Assembly: GCA_021791235.1 (NCBI GenBank)
Contig: JAJYXA010000034.1
Span: 1-7,141 of the forward strand
Direction of reading: 5' to 3'
From: Pseudomonadota bacterium
Lineage (GTDB): Bacteria; Pseudomonadota; Gammaproteobacteria; Burkholderiales; Thiobacillaceae
DNA length: 7,141 nt
The notes under the pieces are model-generated. The model did no database searches and had not been told where the DNA came from. It worked only from the letters and a program-made list of their open reading frames with translations. Positions 1 to 5,547 of the stretch are shown piece after piece (the first letter of the stretch is position 1; every line of letters starts with the position of its first letter). The position numbers and the translations under genes were made by a program.

Positions 1-293
1 ACGTTGACGTTGGGCATGGTGACATAGCCCTTGTCGTCGGCGAGCGGATTCTTCGGGTCGTACACCCTCTTCATCGGCGACGGATCCTCGATCACCGCCG
101 CCACGTTGACGCCGGTTGCGCCGTTCTCGCCCACCGGGGTGGCGGCAAACACCACCTGTTTGGCTCTGTAGGCTTCGCCGTTGGCGCTGGTGGCGCTGTC
201 GGCGTTGGCGAGGTTGCTGGCGACGGTGTTCAGCCGCTGCGACTGGGCATTCATGGCCGAGCCGGCCACGTTGAAGATGTTGAACAGGGACAT
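1..293 (-). CDS. flgC: Flagellar basal-body rod protein FlgC, N-terminal 97 residues (runs off left edge)
   Basis: FlgC is one of the proximal rod proteins that link the MS ring to the distal rod (family knowledge). The translation starts [20 protein letters not shown], and the N-terminal helix continues with [12 protein letters not shown] (residues 22-33), the signature of the flagellar rod and hook family. YRAKQVVF follows at about 42-49. The segment [16 protein letters not shown] near the left edge (about 75-90) is characteristic of FlgC rather than FlgB or FlgG. The start at 293 is supported by AAGGAG at 302-307, 8 nt upstream. That ribosome site overlaps the flgB stop codon, so the two genes are translationally close and certainly one transcript. 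The visible part is open, with no frameshift. The C-terminal part lies outside the window. Because flgB upstream carries a nonsense codon, flgC expression could suffer polar effects (inference). Confidence 0.95.
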   Translation of the reverse strand, partial: MSLFNIFNVAGSAMNAQSQRLNTVASNLANADSATSANGEAYRAKQVVFAATPVGENGATGVNVAAVIEDPSPMKRVYDPKNPLADDKGYVTMPNVN

Positions 294-301
294 GCGCGAG
301 A

Positions 302-307
302 CTCCTT
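302..307 (-). promoter_or_regulatory. flgC ribosome binding site overlapping the flgB stop
   Basis: On the minus strand the sequence reads GGATAAGGAG, where TAA is the flgB stop (306-308) and AAGGAG is a near-perfect Shine-Dalgarno sequence 8 nt before the flgC ATG. This fixes the flgC start and suggests termination-reinitiation coupling with flgB. Confidence 0.8.
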
Positions 308-713
308 ATCCCTGGATGACGGACAGCAGACCCTTGATCTGCGAGCTGAGCCGGTTCAGGTTGAATTCGTAATGGATGGCGTTGTCGGCGAAGGCGGCGC
401 GCTCGGCGTCCATGTCCACCGTGTTGCCGTCGACGCTGCCCTGCGCCGGGGTGCGGTACAGCAGCCCCGCCTCCGCAGCCACGCCGGGCTTGCCCGCCAG
501 GTGCCCCGGCGCGGTGGTGGCCAGCACCCCGCCGCCGGCCGCGAGCGCACCCTGGAGCGCACCCTACAGGGCGGTCCTGAAGTCGAGGTCGCGCGCCTTG
601 TAATGGGGCGTGTCGGCGTTGGCGATATTGGACGCCAGCACCTGCTGGCGCTGGTCGCGAACGCGCAGCGCCTGGGTGTGGAAGTTCAGCATGTCATCCA
701 GCCGGTTCAGCAT
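306..713 (-). pseudogene. flgB: Flagellar basal-body rod protein FlgB, interrupted by an in-frame amber codon
   Basis: FlgB is a proximal rod protein assembled with FlgC, FlgF and FlgG in the periplasm (family knowledge). The frame is 136 codons including the stop, close to the usual length of about 135-140 residues. It opens [19 protein letters not shown]. The rod-family signature [20 protein letters not shown] is at residues 26-45, and the C-terminal helix region DGNTVDMDAERAAFADNA is also present. The start at 713 has GAGGTG about 8 nt upstream on the minus strand. Codon 50 (plus-strand 564-566) is TAG, which would leave a 49-residue product. Both sides of the stop are in the same frame and FlgB-like, so this is a point nonsense change, not a frameshift. 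The next in-frame candidate start is a GTG at 527 without a visible ribosome site. It could be a true pseudogene, a suppressed amber, or a sequencing or assembly error. The gene identity is secure; its functional state is not. Confidence 0.88.
543..566 (-). repeat. Imperfect 12-bp tandem duplication inside flgB at the amber codon
   Basis: Two adjacent 12-bp units, plus-strand gagcgcaccctg (543-554) and gagcgcacccta (555-566), differ only in the last base. On the coding strand they read as Gln-Gly-Ala-Leu and stop-Gly-Ala-Leu. The first coding unit therefore carries TAG where its sister copy carries CAG. Confidence 0.9.
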
Positions 714-886
714 GGTCGTCACCTCGTTTCTGCCGCAAAGCCTTTTTGCGATGACTGCATCCTAGACACGCGCCTGTCCGTTCAATCGCACGATAAGCGG
801 GTAAAAGCCCGTCCATTTCGGCGTTTCGGTTGCGGCCGTGCTTTCTAGAATGACGCACTGTGAAAAAGTGAATCGAGGAGCCGGGG
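714..886. other. Divergent flgB-flgA intergenic region
   Basis: This 173-bp gap must hold the promoters for both the flgBC operon and flgA. On the plus strand TAGAAT (846-851) is a good -10 match ahead of flgA but has no convincing -35. On the minus strand TTGAAC and TAGGAT (780-785 and 759-764) resemble a sigma-70 promoter for flgB but with a short 15-nt spacer. I found neither a sigma-54 -24/-12 site nor a sigma-28 site. A 6-bp hairpin, CGCAAA (734-739) with TTTGCG (745-750), lies in the presumed flgB leader. None of these is strong enough to call a promoter. Confidence 0.5.
875..880 (+). promoter_or_regulatory. flgA ribosome binding site
   Basis: GAGGAG lies 6 nt before the ATG at 887. 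It favours that start over the internal ATG at 929, which has no comparable site even though it sits right at the hydrophobic signal-peptide core. Confidence 0.7.
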
Positions 887-1600
887 ATGACGGCAGGATC
901 GACCCATGCGGGCAGACGAACCCACGGGATGCGGCTGGCCGCCGCGTGCCTGTGCGTTTCGGCGCTGGTTCATGCGGCGGATCGGCAAGACCCGGCCGCG
1001 CTGCAGGCGCATGCGGAGCGCTTCCTGCACACGCAAATCGCCGGCCTGCCGGGCAAGGCGACGATCCGGGTGAAGCCGCCGCGCGCCGCGCTTCCGGCCT
1101 GCTCGGCGCTCGACGCCTTCCAGCCCGCCGGCAGCCGCGGCATCGGCAAGGTCACGGTCGGGATCCGTTGCCTGGCACCGAGCCAATGGACGGTCTACCT
1201 GTCCGCGCAGGTGCGCGTGATCGGGCGGTATGCCGTCACCCGCCAGCCGCTGCCCGCCAATCACATCCTGGCCGCCGCCGACGTCGACCTGCGCGAAGGC
1301 GACCTCGGCGAGCTGCCGGCCGACGTCGTCGCCGACGCCAGCGCCATGCTGGGCTACCGCACGCTGTCCGGGCTGGCCGCGGGCGCGCCGCTGCGCCACG
1401 CGATGCTGCGTCCGCCGCTGGCGGTGCAGCAGGGACAGACCACCCGCCTGGTGCTGAACGGCCCGGGCTTTTCCGTGCAGAGCGAAGGCCAGGCGCTGGC
1501 CAATGCCGGCCGCGGCGACCGGGTGCGGGTAAAAACCCGTTCCGGCCAGGTGGTCAGCGGCGTTGCGCACGACGGCCAGCAGGTGATCGTGGCGTTTTAG
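887..1600 (+). CDS. flgA: Flagella basal body P-ring formation protein FlgA
   Basis: FlgA is a periplasmic chaperone that assists FlgI assembly into the P ring (family knowledge). The 237-residue translation begins with a basic stretch (RR at 10-11). A hydrophobic signal peptide of about residues 15-30 (MRLAAACLCVSALVHA) follows, with likely cleavage after A30 or A31. The region about 113-175 has the SAF-like pattern of FlgA: RYAVTRQPLPANHILAAADV, then DLGELPADVV, then LGYRTLSGLAAGAPLR. The C-terminal part carries the expected VQQGQTTRLVL and GDRVRVKTRSGQVVSGV blocks. Two cysteines, C72 and C95, could pair in the periplasm (inference). The start at 887 is supported by GAGGAG; M15 (929) is an alternative and would give a shorter signal peptide. 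It diverges from flgB and is the first gene of the rightward flgA-flgM-flgN set, but a repeat element separates it from flgM, so flgM probably has its own promoter. Confidence 0.93.
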   Translation: MTAGSTHAGRRTHGMRLAAACLCVSALVHAADRQDPAALQAHAERFLHTQIAGLPGKATIRVKPPRAALPACSALDAFQPAGSRGIGKVTVGIRCLAPSQWTVYLSAQVRVIGRYAVTRQPLPANHILAAADVDLREGDLGELPADVVADASAMLGYRTLSGLAAGAPLRHAMLRPPLAVQQGQTTRLVLNGPGFSVQSEGQALANAGRGDRVRVKTRSGQVVSGVAHDGQQVIVAF

Positions 1601-1610
1601 CGTGAATGCC

Positions 1611-1747
1611 TCACCACGGAGACACAGAGACACAGGGAAAGGCAAGGAATCAATGGCTGCCGATCCGATGTCGATCACCCGGTGAATGGGGTGGAGAAAC
1701 AAGGCATAGCCTGTTTTTCCTCGGTGTTCTCTGTGCCTCTGTGGTGA
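1611..1747. repeat. MITE-like palindromic intergenic repeat (CACCACGGAGACACAGAG family)
   Basis: The left arm (1611-1640), starting TCACCACGGAGACACAGAGA, is matched in inverted orientation by the right arm (about 1715-1747), which ends CTCTGTGGTGA. The arms agree along about 30 nt with a few mismatches and one indel, enclosing about 74 bp. I know this terminal motif as a common dispersed element in proteobacterial intergenic regions, where it is often mistranslated into spurious peptides containing SPQRHREHR. That exact string is in the minus-strand frame here. No transposase is present. It fills most of the flgA-flgM gap. Confidence 0.75.
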
Positions 1748-1799
1748 AACCGAGGTTTTCAGGTTTAAAGCCATCGCCCGGCTTCAGGATTTCCGTAAA

Positions 1800-1827
1800 T
1801 TGACGTTACTGAGGTAATTTTGAAAAT
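1800..1827 (+). promoter_or_regulatory. Candidate sigma-70-type promoter for flgM-flgN
   Basis: TTGACG (1800-1805, 5 of 6 to consensus) is followed after 16 nt by GAAAAT (1822-1827, 4 of 6), about 40 bp before the flgM start. The position is right and the -35 good, but the -10 is weak. A sigma-28 promoter would be expected for flgM in many bacteria, and no well-spaced one is visible. Confidence 0.35.
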
Positions 1828-1866
1828 CCCATCGCCGTTCTGCCCGATCAGACACAGGACCTCGCC

Positions 1867-2166
1867 ATGAAAATCGATCCCGGACTGAAGCAGCTTACGC
1901 CGCCCGCATCCGTCGAAAACCGCCCCGCCCAACCGCAGACGAACAACACGCGCGCCGACGCCGGGCGAACGAATGTCACCCTGAGCCCGCGCGCCGCCGA
2001 GCTGAAGCAGCTTGAAACCCGGCTTGCGGCGATTCCGGTCGTCAACCGGGCGCGGGTGGACGGCATCAAGGAAGCCATCGCCAGCGGCCAGTACGCCATC
2101 AAACCCGAAAACATCGCCGAAGAACTGATCGATTCGGTAAAGGAAATGCTCCATGTCGCCCAATGA
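1867..2166 (+). CDS. flgM: Negative regulator of flagellin synthesis FlgM (anti-sigma-28 factor)
   Basis: FlgM binds sigma-28 (FliA) in the cytoplasm and is exported through the finished hook-basal body, which releases late flagellar gene expression (family knowledge). The 99-residue product has the typical layout. The N-terminal half, about 1-35, is low-complexity, polar and probably disordered (MKIDPGLKQLTPPAS, then a Pro/Asn/Gln-rich stretch). The conserved sigma-binding part follows: VTLSPRAAELKQLE (37-50), IPVVNRARVDGIKEAIASGQ (56-75), and YAIKPENIAEELIDSV (76-91). A weak AGGA at 1856-1859 precedes the ATG. Its end overlaps the flgN start by 14 bp, so the two are co-transcribed and probably translationally coupled. 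If flgB is really dead and the rod cannot form, FlgM would not be exported and late genes would stay off (inference). Confidence 0.93.
   Translation: MKIDPGLKQLTPPASVENRPAQPQTNNTRADAGRTNVTLSPRAAELKQLETRLAAIPVVNRARVDGIKEAIASGQYAIKPENIAEELIDSVKEMLHVAQ
2139..2144 (+). promoter_or_regulatory. flgN ribosome binding site inside flgM
   Basis: AAAGGA within the last codons of flgM lies 8 nt before ATG 2153. It decides the flgN start, which overlaps the flgM reading frame by 14 bp. Confidence 0.65.
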
Positions 2167-2635
2167 ATCGTCGCTGCCCCTGTTGGCCGGGCTGAAGCGG
2201 GAAAGCGCGGCCTGGCAGGCATTGCTGCAGGTGATGCGGGACGAGGAACAGGCGCTGATCGCGGGCGACACCGAGCGCCTGGCGCTGCTGAACACTGCCA
2301 AGCTGACGCAGCTGCAAAGCGTGAGCGATCATGTGCAAAGCCGCCATGCTGCCCTGCGGGCGGCCGGACATGCGGTCGATCACGCCGGCATGGATGCCTG
2401 GCTTGCGCAACATGGCCGGGCCGAACACCGCGCCAGCTGGCAGCAGTTGCGTGAGGCGGAACAGGCGGCCCGGACGACGAACCAGCGCATCGGCGCGCTG
2501 ATCGATATGCGGTTGAGTTCCACCCGGCAGGCCCTGAATGTGCTGATCCACAGCGCCACCCGCCAGGGCGGCCTATACGACCACGATGGTCTTGCTGTCG
2601 CCGCGCAGGCAGGCAAACCCCTCACCGTCGCCTGA
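2153..2635 (+). CDS. flgN: Flagellar export chaperone FlgN
   Basis: FlgN is a cytoplasmic chaperone for the hook-filament junction proteins FlgK and FlgL and delivers them to the flagellar export gate (family knowledge). The 160-residue protein is almost wholly helical in composition. It is rich in Ala, Leu, Gln and Glu, with an amphipathic N-terminal helix (about 6-38, including LKRESAAWQALLQVMRDEEQ) and a second long helical part (about 92-135). The C-terminal LYDHDG (141-146) is a hallmark seen in many betaproteobacterial and pseudomonad FlgN proteins. Identity also follows from its place directly after flgM with overlapping ends. The start at 2153 is set by AAAGGA inside flgM. Sequence conservation in this family is low, so context carries much of the weight. 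A GC hairpin at 2696-2712 downstream may end the transcript. Confidence 0.88.
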   Translation: MSPNESSLPLLAGLKRESAAWQALLQVMRDEEQALIAGDTERLALLNTAKLTQLQSVSDHVQSRHAALRAAGHAVDHAGMDAWLAQHGRAEHRASWQQLREAEQAARTTNQRIGALIDMRLSSTRQALNVLIHSATRQGGLYDHDGLAVAAQAGKPLTVA

Positions 2636-2668
2636 CTATTGTGATCCAGTAGTCAGACAGTGCCAGAG

Positions 2669-2754
2669 CCATGCCGGCGGAAGCCGGTATCCAGTGGCGC
2701 GCAAAGCGCGCCGTTATTGGTTTTTGGCTGGATTCCGGGTCAAGCCCGGAATGA
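2669..2754. repeat. Dispersed palindromic repeat (ATTCCGG...CCGGAAT, ATCCAG/CTGGAT type)
   Basis: The left arm (2669-2694) and right arm (2728-2754) are imperfect inverted copies ending inward in ATCCAG and CTGGAT. Each arm also folds alone: ATGCCGGC with GCCGGTAT around GGAA (2671-2690), and ATTCCGGG with CCCGGAAT around TCAAG (2732-2752). I recognise the GTCATTCCGG...ATCCAG pattern as a REP-like sequence common in proteobacterial intergenic DNA. It sits exactly between convergent flgN and mnmC. Confidence 0.7.
2696..2725 (+). terminator. Possible flgM-flgN transcription terminator
   Basis: A perfect 7-bp stem, GGCGCGC (2696-2702) with GCGCGCC (2706-2712) around an AAA loop, is followed on the plus strand by a T-rich stretch GTTATTGGTTTTT (2713-2725). 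The T-run begins late, so termination efficiency is uncertain. The hairpin lies in the centre of the dispersed repeat. Confidence 0.4.
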
Positions 2755-2781
2755 CGATGTTTGCTGTATTTGAATGCCGTA

Positions 2782-4605
2782 TCAATAACCTATAAAACGC
2801 TCCGGCGCAATCGCCCGCAGCAGATCGGCCTCCAGCGGCAACGGCTGCCCGGTCATGCGGTCGGCCAGCGCCTCGCCCAATAACCCCGCCCATACCACGC
2901 CGCGCGAGGCATAACCTGCCGCCACGTAAAGCCCCGCTTGCCCGTCGACCGCACCGACGATCGGCAGCCGGTCCGGCAGCGTCGCGCGCAGCGAGGCGCG
3001 ACCGCTCACCCGATCGGCCGCAACATGCTCCCCCGCTCCCGGCAGGATCGCCTCCAGCCGCGCCAGGTTGGCGAGGTCGCTTGCCGCGCGCGGCGTGGGG
3101 TCGTCGTCATCATGCTCGTAGGTGGCGCCGACCAGAAGCGGGCCCGCGCCCGGTGCGACATAGCCTTCGCGTGCGATCACCCGCCGGATGTCCGGCAGGC
3201 TTCCGCGCGGCAACTGCGTGACCTGCCCGCGCACGGCGTGGAGCGGCCAGGGCTGATCGGGGGCCAGATTCAGGGCATCGCGCGCGTTCGCCAGCACCAC
3301 GGCATCGGCCTCGGCCAGCACGGCGCCATGGGCGCCCAGCACCCGCCAGCCCCGTGCAACGGCTTGCACGCGCGTCACGGCGCCGCCGGTTTTCAACCCG
3401 ATCGCCGGATGGTCGAGCCAGGCGCGGCACAGGCTTCCCGGCACCACCCAGCCCGCCGCCGGATAAAACACGCCGGGCGCGGCGACCGGCCAACTCGCCA
3501 GTTCGCGCGCCTCGGCCAGCTCCACCCAGCGCGCGTACCCGGCAGGCGGCGCGGTGGCGGCCAGCGCCTGCTGCTGCTTCGCCGCGGCGTCCGTGTCCCT
3601 GGCCAGATGCAGCACGCCGCAGCGCGCCCATTCCACGCCCCCCAGCGTCGCCCAGGCACGCAGGTCGTGCAGAAAGGCCGCGCGCGTCAGGCGCGTGGCC
3701 CGATTGTCGTCGCGCGAGATCATGGGCCGGAACACCGCCGCCGGATTGCCCGAAGCCGCCTGCGCCGGCGCATCGGCGCGCTCCAGCACGGTAACCGCGA
3801 TCCCCCGCCGCGCCAACGCACGCGCGGTTGCCGCGCCCGCCACGCCGGCGCCGATGATGGCGACGTGCCGCGGCGCGGCGGATTCACTCTGGCGGGCTGC
3901 ACCTGCACCTGCAAAACGCGCGCTCAGGCAATGCCGCTTGCGCCCATAGCCGGCGCGCTTGTCGCAGGCGAAACCCGCCTGCGCCAGACCCTGCCGCACC
4001 GGCGCCGCTACCGTGTAGGTGGCCGCCATGGCGCCGGGGTTCGCCAGCCGCGCCAGCGCGTCGAACAGCCCGGGCTGCCACAGGTCGGCATTGCAGTCGG
4101 GCGCGAAGCCGTCGAGATAGAAGGCGTCGACCGTGGCCTCCAGCTGCGGCAGGCAGTCCGCAGCGTCGCCCAGCATCAGGGTGAGCTGCACCCGGCCGCC
4201 GTCGAGCGCGATGCGATGAAAGCCCGGCATCGGCTCCGGCCAGTTCGCCAGCAGTTCCGTTGAAAGCGCGGCGAATTCCGGCCATTGCGCATGCAGGCAC
4301 GCCAGGTCGTCCGCACAAAACGGATGCTTCTCCACCGACAGAAAATGCAGCCGCGCCGGACGCGCCGGATCGCCACGCCAGGCCGCCCAGGTCGCCAGAA
4401 AATTCAGCCCGGCGCCGAATCCGGTTTCCAGCAGGACGAAGGCATCCCGATGCGCCCACCCCTGCGGCAGGCCGCATCCCTGCAGGAACACGTGGCGCGC
4501 CTGCCCCGCGCCGCCGTCGGCGGAATGGTAGATGTCGCCATAAGCGGGGGAATACGGCACGCCGTCCTTGAATTCGAGGCGGGCGGGGACGATGGTTCTC
4601 GGCAT
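2782..4605 (-). CDS. mnmC: Bifunctional tRNA U34 mnm5s2U biosynthesis protein MnmC
   Basis: MnmC completes 5-methylaminomethyl-2-thiouridine at tRNA wobble position 34. Its FAD-dependent C-terminal domain removes the carboxymethyl group from cmnm5U, and its SAM-dependent N-terminal domain methylates the resulting nm5U (family knowledge). The 607-residue product has both halves. The methyltransferase part shows LLETGFGAGLNFL (58-70), the SAM loop; DAFYLDGFAPDCNADLW (160-176), the expected catalytic Asp region; and GYGRKRH (219-225). The oxidoreductase part starts with AIIGAGVAGAATA (249-261), a GxGxxG FAD loop, then ASGNPAAVFRP (284-294). It ends with RVSGRASLRATLPDRLPIVG and GLYVAAGYASRGVVWAGLLGE. 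The length is slightly under the roughly 660 residues of the E. coli enzyme. An upstream in-frame start at 4683 would add 26 residues with no family resemblance; MPRTIVPARLEF at 4605 is the better start, though only a weak AAGG lies 12 nt upstream. The gene is single, convergent with flgN, and intact. Confidence 0.95.
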   Translation of the reverse strand: MPRTIVPARLEFKDGVPYSPAYGDIYHSADGGAGQARHVFLQGCGLPQGWAHRDAFVLLETGFGAGLNFLATWAAWRGDPARPARLHFLSVEKHPFCADDLACLHAQWPEFAALSTELLANWPEPMPGFHRIALDGGRVQLTLMLGDAADCLPQLEATVDAFYLDGFAPDCNADLWQPGLFDALARLANPGAMAATYTVAAPVRQGLAQAGFACDKRAGYGRKRHCLSARFAGAGAARQSESAAPRHVAIIGAGVAGAATARALARRGIAVTVLERADAPAQAASGNPAAVFRPMISRDDNRATRLTRAAFLHDLRAWATLGGVEWARCGVLHLARDTDAAAKQQQALAATAPPAGYARWVELAEARELASWPVAAPGVFYPAAGWVVPGSLCRAWLDHPAIGLKTGGAVTRVQAVARGWRVLGAHGAVLAEADAVVLANARDALNLAPDQPWPLHAVRGQVTQLPRGSLPDIRRVIAREGYVAPGAGPLLVGATYEHDDDDPTPRAASDLANLARLEAILPGAGEHVAADRVSGRASLRATLPDRLPIVGAVDGQAGLYVAAGYASRGVVWAGLLGEALADRMTGQPLPLEADLLRAIAPERFIGY

Positions 4606-4974
4606 GGCCGAATGGTACCTTGAGCCGGTTCCCTGCCGCTCCCTGACTGGGTGTGACCGGGCTAGCCGCGGATCCCCCCGCACGCGCGCTGGAGGTCTTC
4701 GACCGCGAGGGGGTGACGGTAATCCGCATCGTCTACCCGCCCGGCTTGCTGCCCGATAGCGGCCGCAGCGCGGTTGACGTTTGTCCTACAAGAGATCGCG
4801 CATTTCACCTATACGAACACGCCGCTGCCGCAATTAAATTTTCATCTGCGCCACCCACACCCAACGGCTTTCGGAGAATCGGTTCCGGCATCCGAAGTCC
4901 GTTCGGCGCATACTGCACAAGCGAAACAGCGCCTTTGTCAAACTTCGTGTCATCACTTTCGCAAGGAGAACCCC
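4606..4974. other. Intergenic region between divergent mnmC and the BON lipoprotein gene
   Basis: This 369-bp gap holds no gene I can support. The first half (about 4653-4782) is GC-rich and has a plus-strand frame that reads like protein (ARALEVFDREGVTVIRIVYP), but it has no ribosome site and no family I recognise. The second half (about 4800-4960) is less GC-rich and more promoter-like. It includes TTGACG (4774-4779) and CATACT (4909-4914), which are not spaced to form one promoter. The mnmC and BON-gene promoters must lie here. Confidence 0.5.
4963..4968 (+). promoter_or_regulatory. Ribosome binding site of the BON lipoprotein gene
   Basis: AAGGAG lies 6 nt before ATG 4975. It fixes the start at the signal peptide and rules out the upstream in-frame TTG at 4774, which would bury the lipoprotein signal about 67 residues inside the protein. 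Confidence 0.8.
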
Positions 4975-5376
4975 ATGAAAACCGCATCCCGTATTGCAGC
5001 AATCACCCTTGTTTCGAGTCTTGCCCTTCTCGCCACCGGTTGCGACCGCACGCCGGAAGAGCAGACTGCCGGCGAAAAAATCGATCAGGCCGCCGTGGAT
5101 GCCAAAAACAAGGCCGATGAGACGGGCGACACGCTGGAACGTAAAGCCGATCAGGCGGGCCGGGCTATCGATGACGCAGCCATTACCGCCTCGGTCAAAG
5201 GCAAATATCTGGTTGATGACACGCTCAAGGGCCTGGATATCTCGGTCGAGACCGAGCAGGGGGTCGTGAAGCTGACCGGCTCGGTGCAGAGCGACGCCGC
5301 AAAGGAGCTTGCCACGCAGATTGCTCAGGGCGTAGAGGGCGTGGTGAGCGTGGACAATCAGCTCGCAGTCCAATAA
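4975..5376 (+). CDS. BON-domain lipoprotein (OsmY-like)
   Basis: This is a 133-residue envelope protein. Residues 1-22 are a lipoprotein signal ([20 protein letters not shown]) ending in the lipobox LATG-C, with the lipidated cysteine at C23. Residues 26-66 are polar, rich in Lys, Asp, Glu and Ala, and probably helical ([18 protein letters not shown]). Residues 67-133 form one BON domain: [16 protein letters not shown], then [18 protein letters not shown], then the closing [15 protein letters not shown] domains occur in OsmY-type stress proteins and are thought to bind membranes or phospholipid (family knowledge). The residue after the cysteine is Asp, which in E. coli causes retention in the inner membrane. 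If that rule holds here, the protein faces the periplasm from the inner membrane (inference). No partner gene is adjacent, no terminator is visible downstream, and the exact role is unknown. Confidence 0.85.
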   Translation: MKTASRIAAITLVSSLALLATGCDRTPEEQTAGEKIDQAAVDAKNKADETGDTLERKADQAGRAIDDAAITASVKGKYLVDDTLKGLDISVETEQGVVKLTGSVQSDAAKELATQIAQGVEGVVSVDNQLAVQ

Positions 5377-5387
5377 ACCCGGCATGA

Positions 5388-5513
5388 CGCGCCGATCATC
5401 GCGCCGATGGCGATGGCGATGCCGCCGAGCGACATGAGGTTGGCGTTGATGCCCTGCTGGCGCATCACGGCGAACGCGATCAGCACCCCTGGCGGCAGCG
5501 AGACGATGGCCGC
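5388..5513 (-). pseudogene. Remnant of a CusA/CzcA-type heavy-metal RND efflux pump
   Basis: On the minus strand about 42 codons read [20 protein letters not shown], then [18 protein letters not shown], then IGA. This matches the highly conserved transmembrane segment of CusA/CzcA-family metal pumps, where the normal continuation is VDAAIVMIENAH. Those pumps exceed 1000 residues. Here the frame meets TGA at 5520-5522 just upstream, and the resemblance stops after about 5388, next to the BON gene stop. Only an internal piece survives, with no start and neither end of the gene. The usual Asp of the GAMVDAA motif, part of the proton relay region, is replaced by Gly (GAMIGAS). This is a decayed gene piece left by deletion or recombination. 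Direction is opposite to the BON gene. Confidence 0.75.
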
Positions 5514-5547
5514 CCGGGTTCACCTGGAGGCGCTGCGGGCGGAGCGC

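Noticed and set aside
714..886. Sigma-54 -24/-12 promoter for flgB or flgA
   Set aside because: No TGGCAC-N5-TTGC-like sequence is present on either strand.
838..1605. Plus-strand frame overlapping flgA in another frame
   Set aside because: Its Arg/Ala/Gly-rich low-complexity translation has no family pattern, while the flgA frame is clear.
845..1774. 309-codon minus-strand frame across flgA and the repeat element
   Set aside because: It is antisense to flgA, and its first residues are the spurious SPQRHREHR translation of the dispersed repeat.
1766..1850. Sigma-28 promoter for flgM (TAAAG at 1766, TTCCGTAA at 1791, or GCCCGATCA at 1842)
   Set aside because: Half-site matches exist but none has the required spacing.
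2938..4263. Long plus-strand open frame (441 codons) opposite mnmC
   Set aside because: It is antisense to the clearly recognisable mnmC, and its Arg/Gly/His-rich composition is the usual shadow of GC-rich coding DNA.
4606..4683. 26-residue N-terminal extension of MnmC
   Set aside because: The extra residues do not resemble the family N-terminus, whereas MPRTIVPARLEF does.
4774..4974. N-terminal extension of the BON protein from an upstream TTG
   Set aside because: It would place the lipoprotein signal inside the protein, and AAGGAG at 4963-4968 marks the start at 4975.
4834..5523. 229-codon minus-strand frame over the BON gene and pump remnant
   Set aside because: It is a different frame from the RND-like remnant and antisense to the BON gene, with no recognisable domain.
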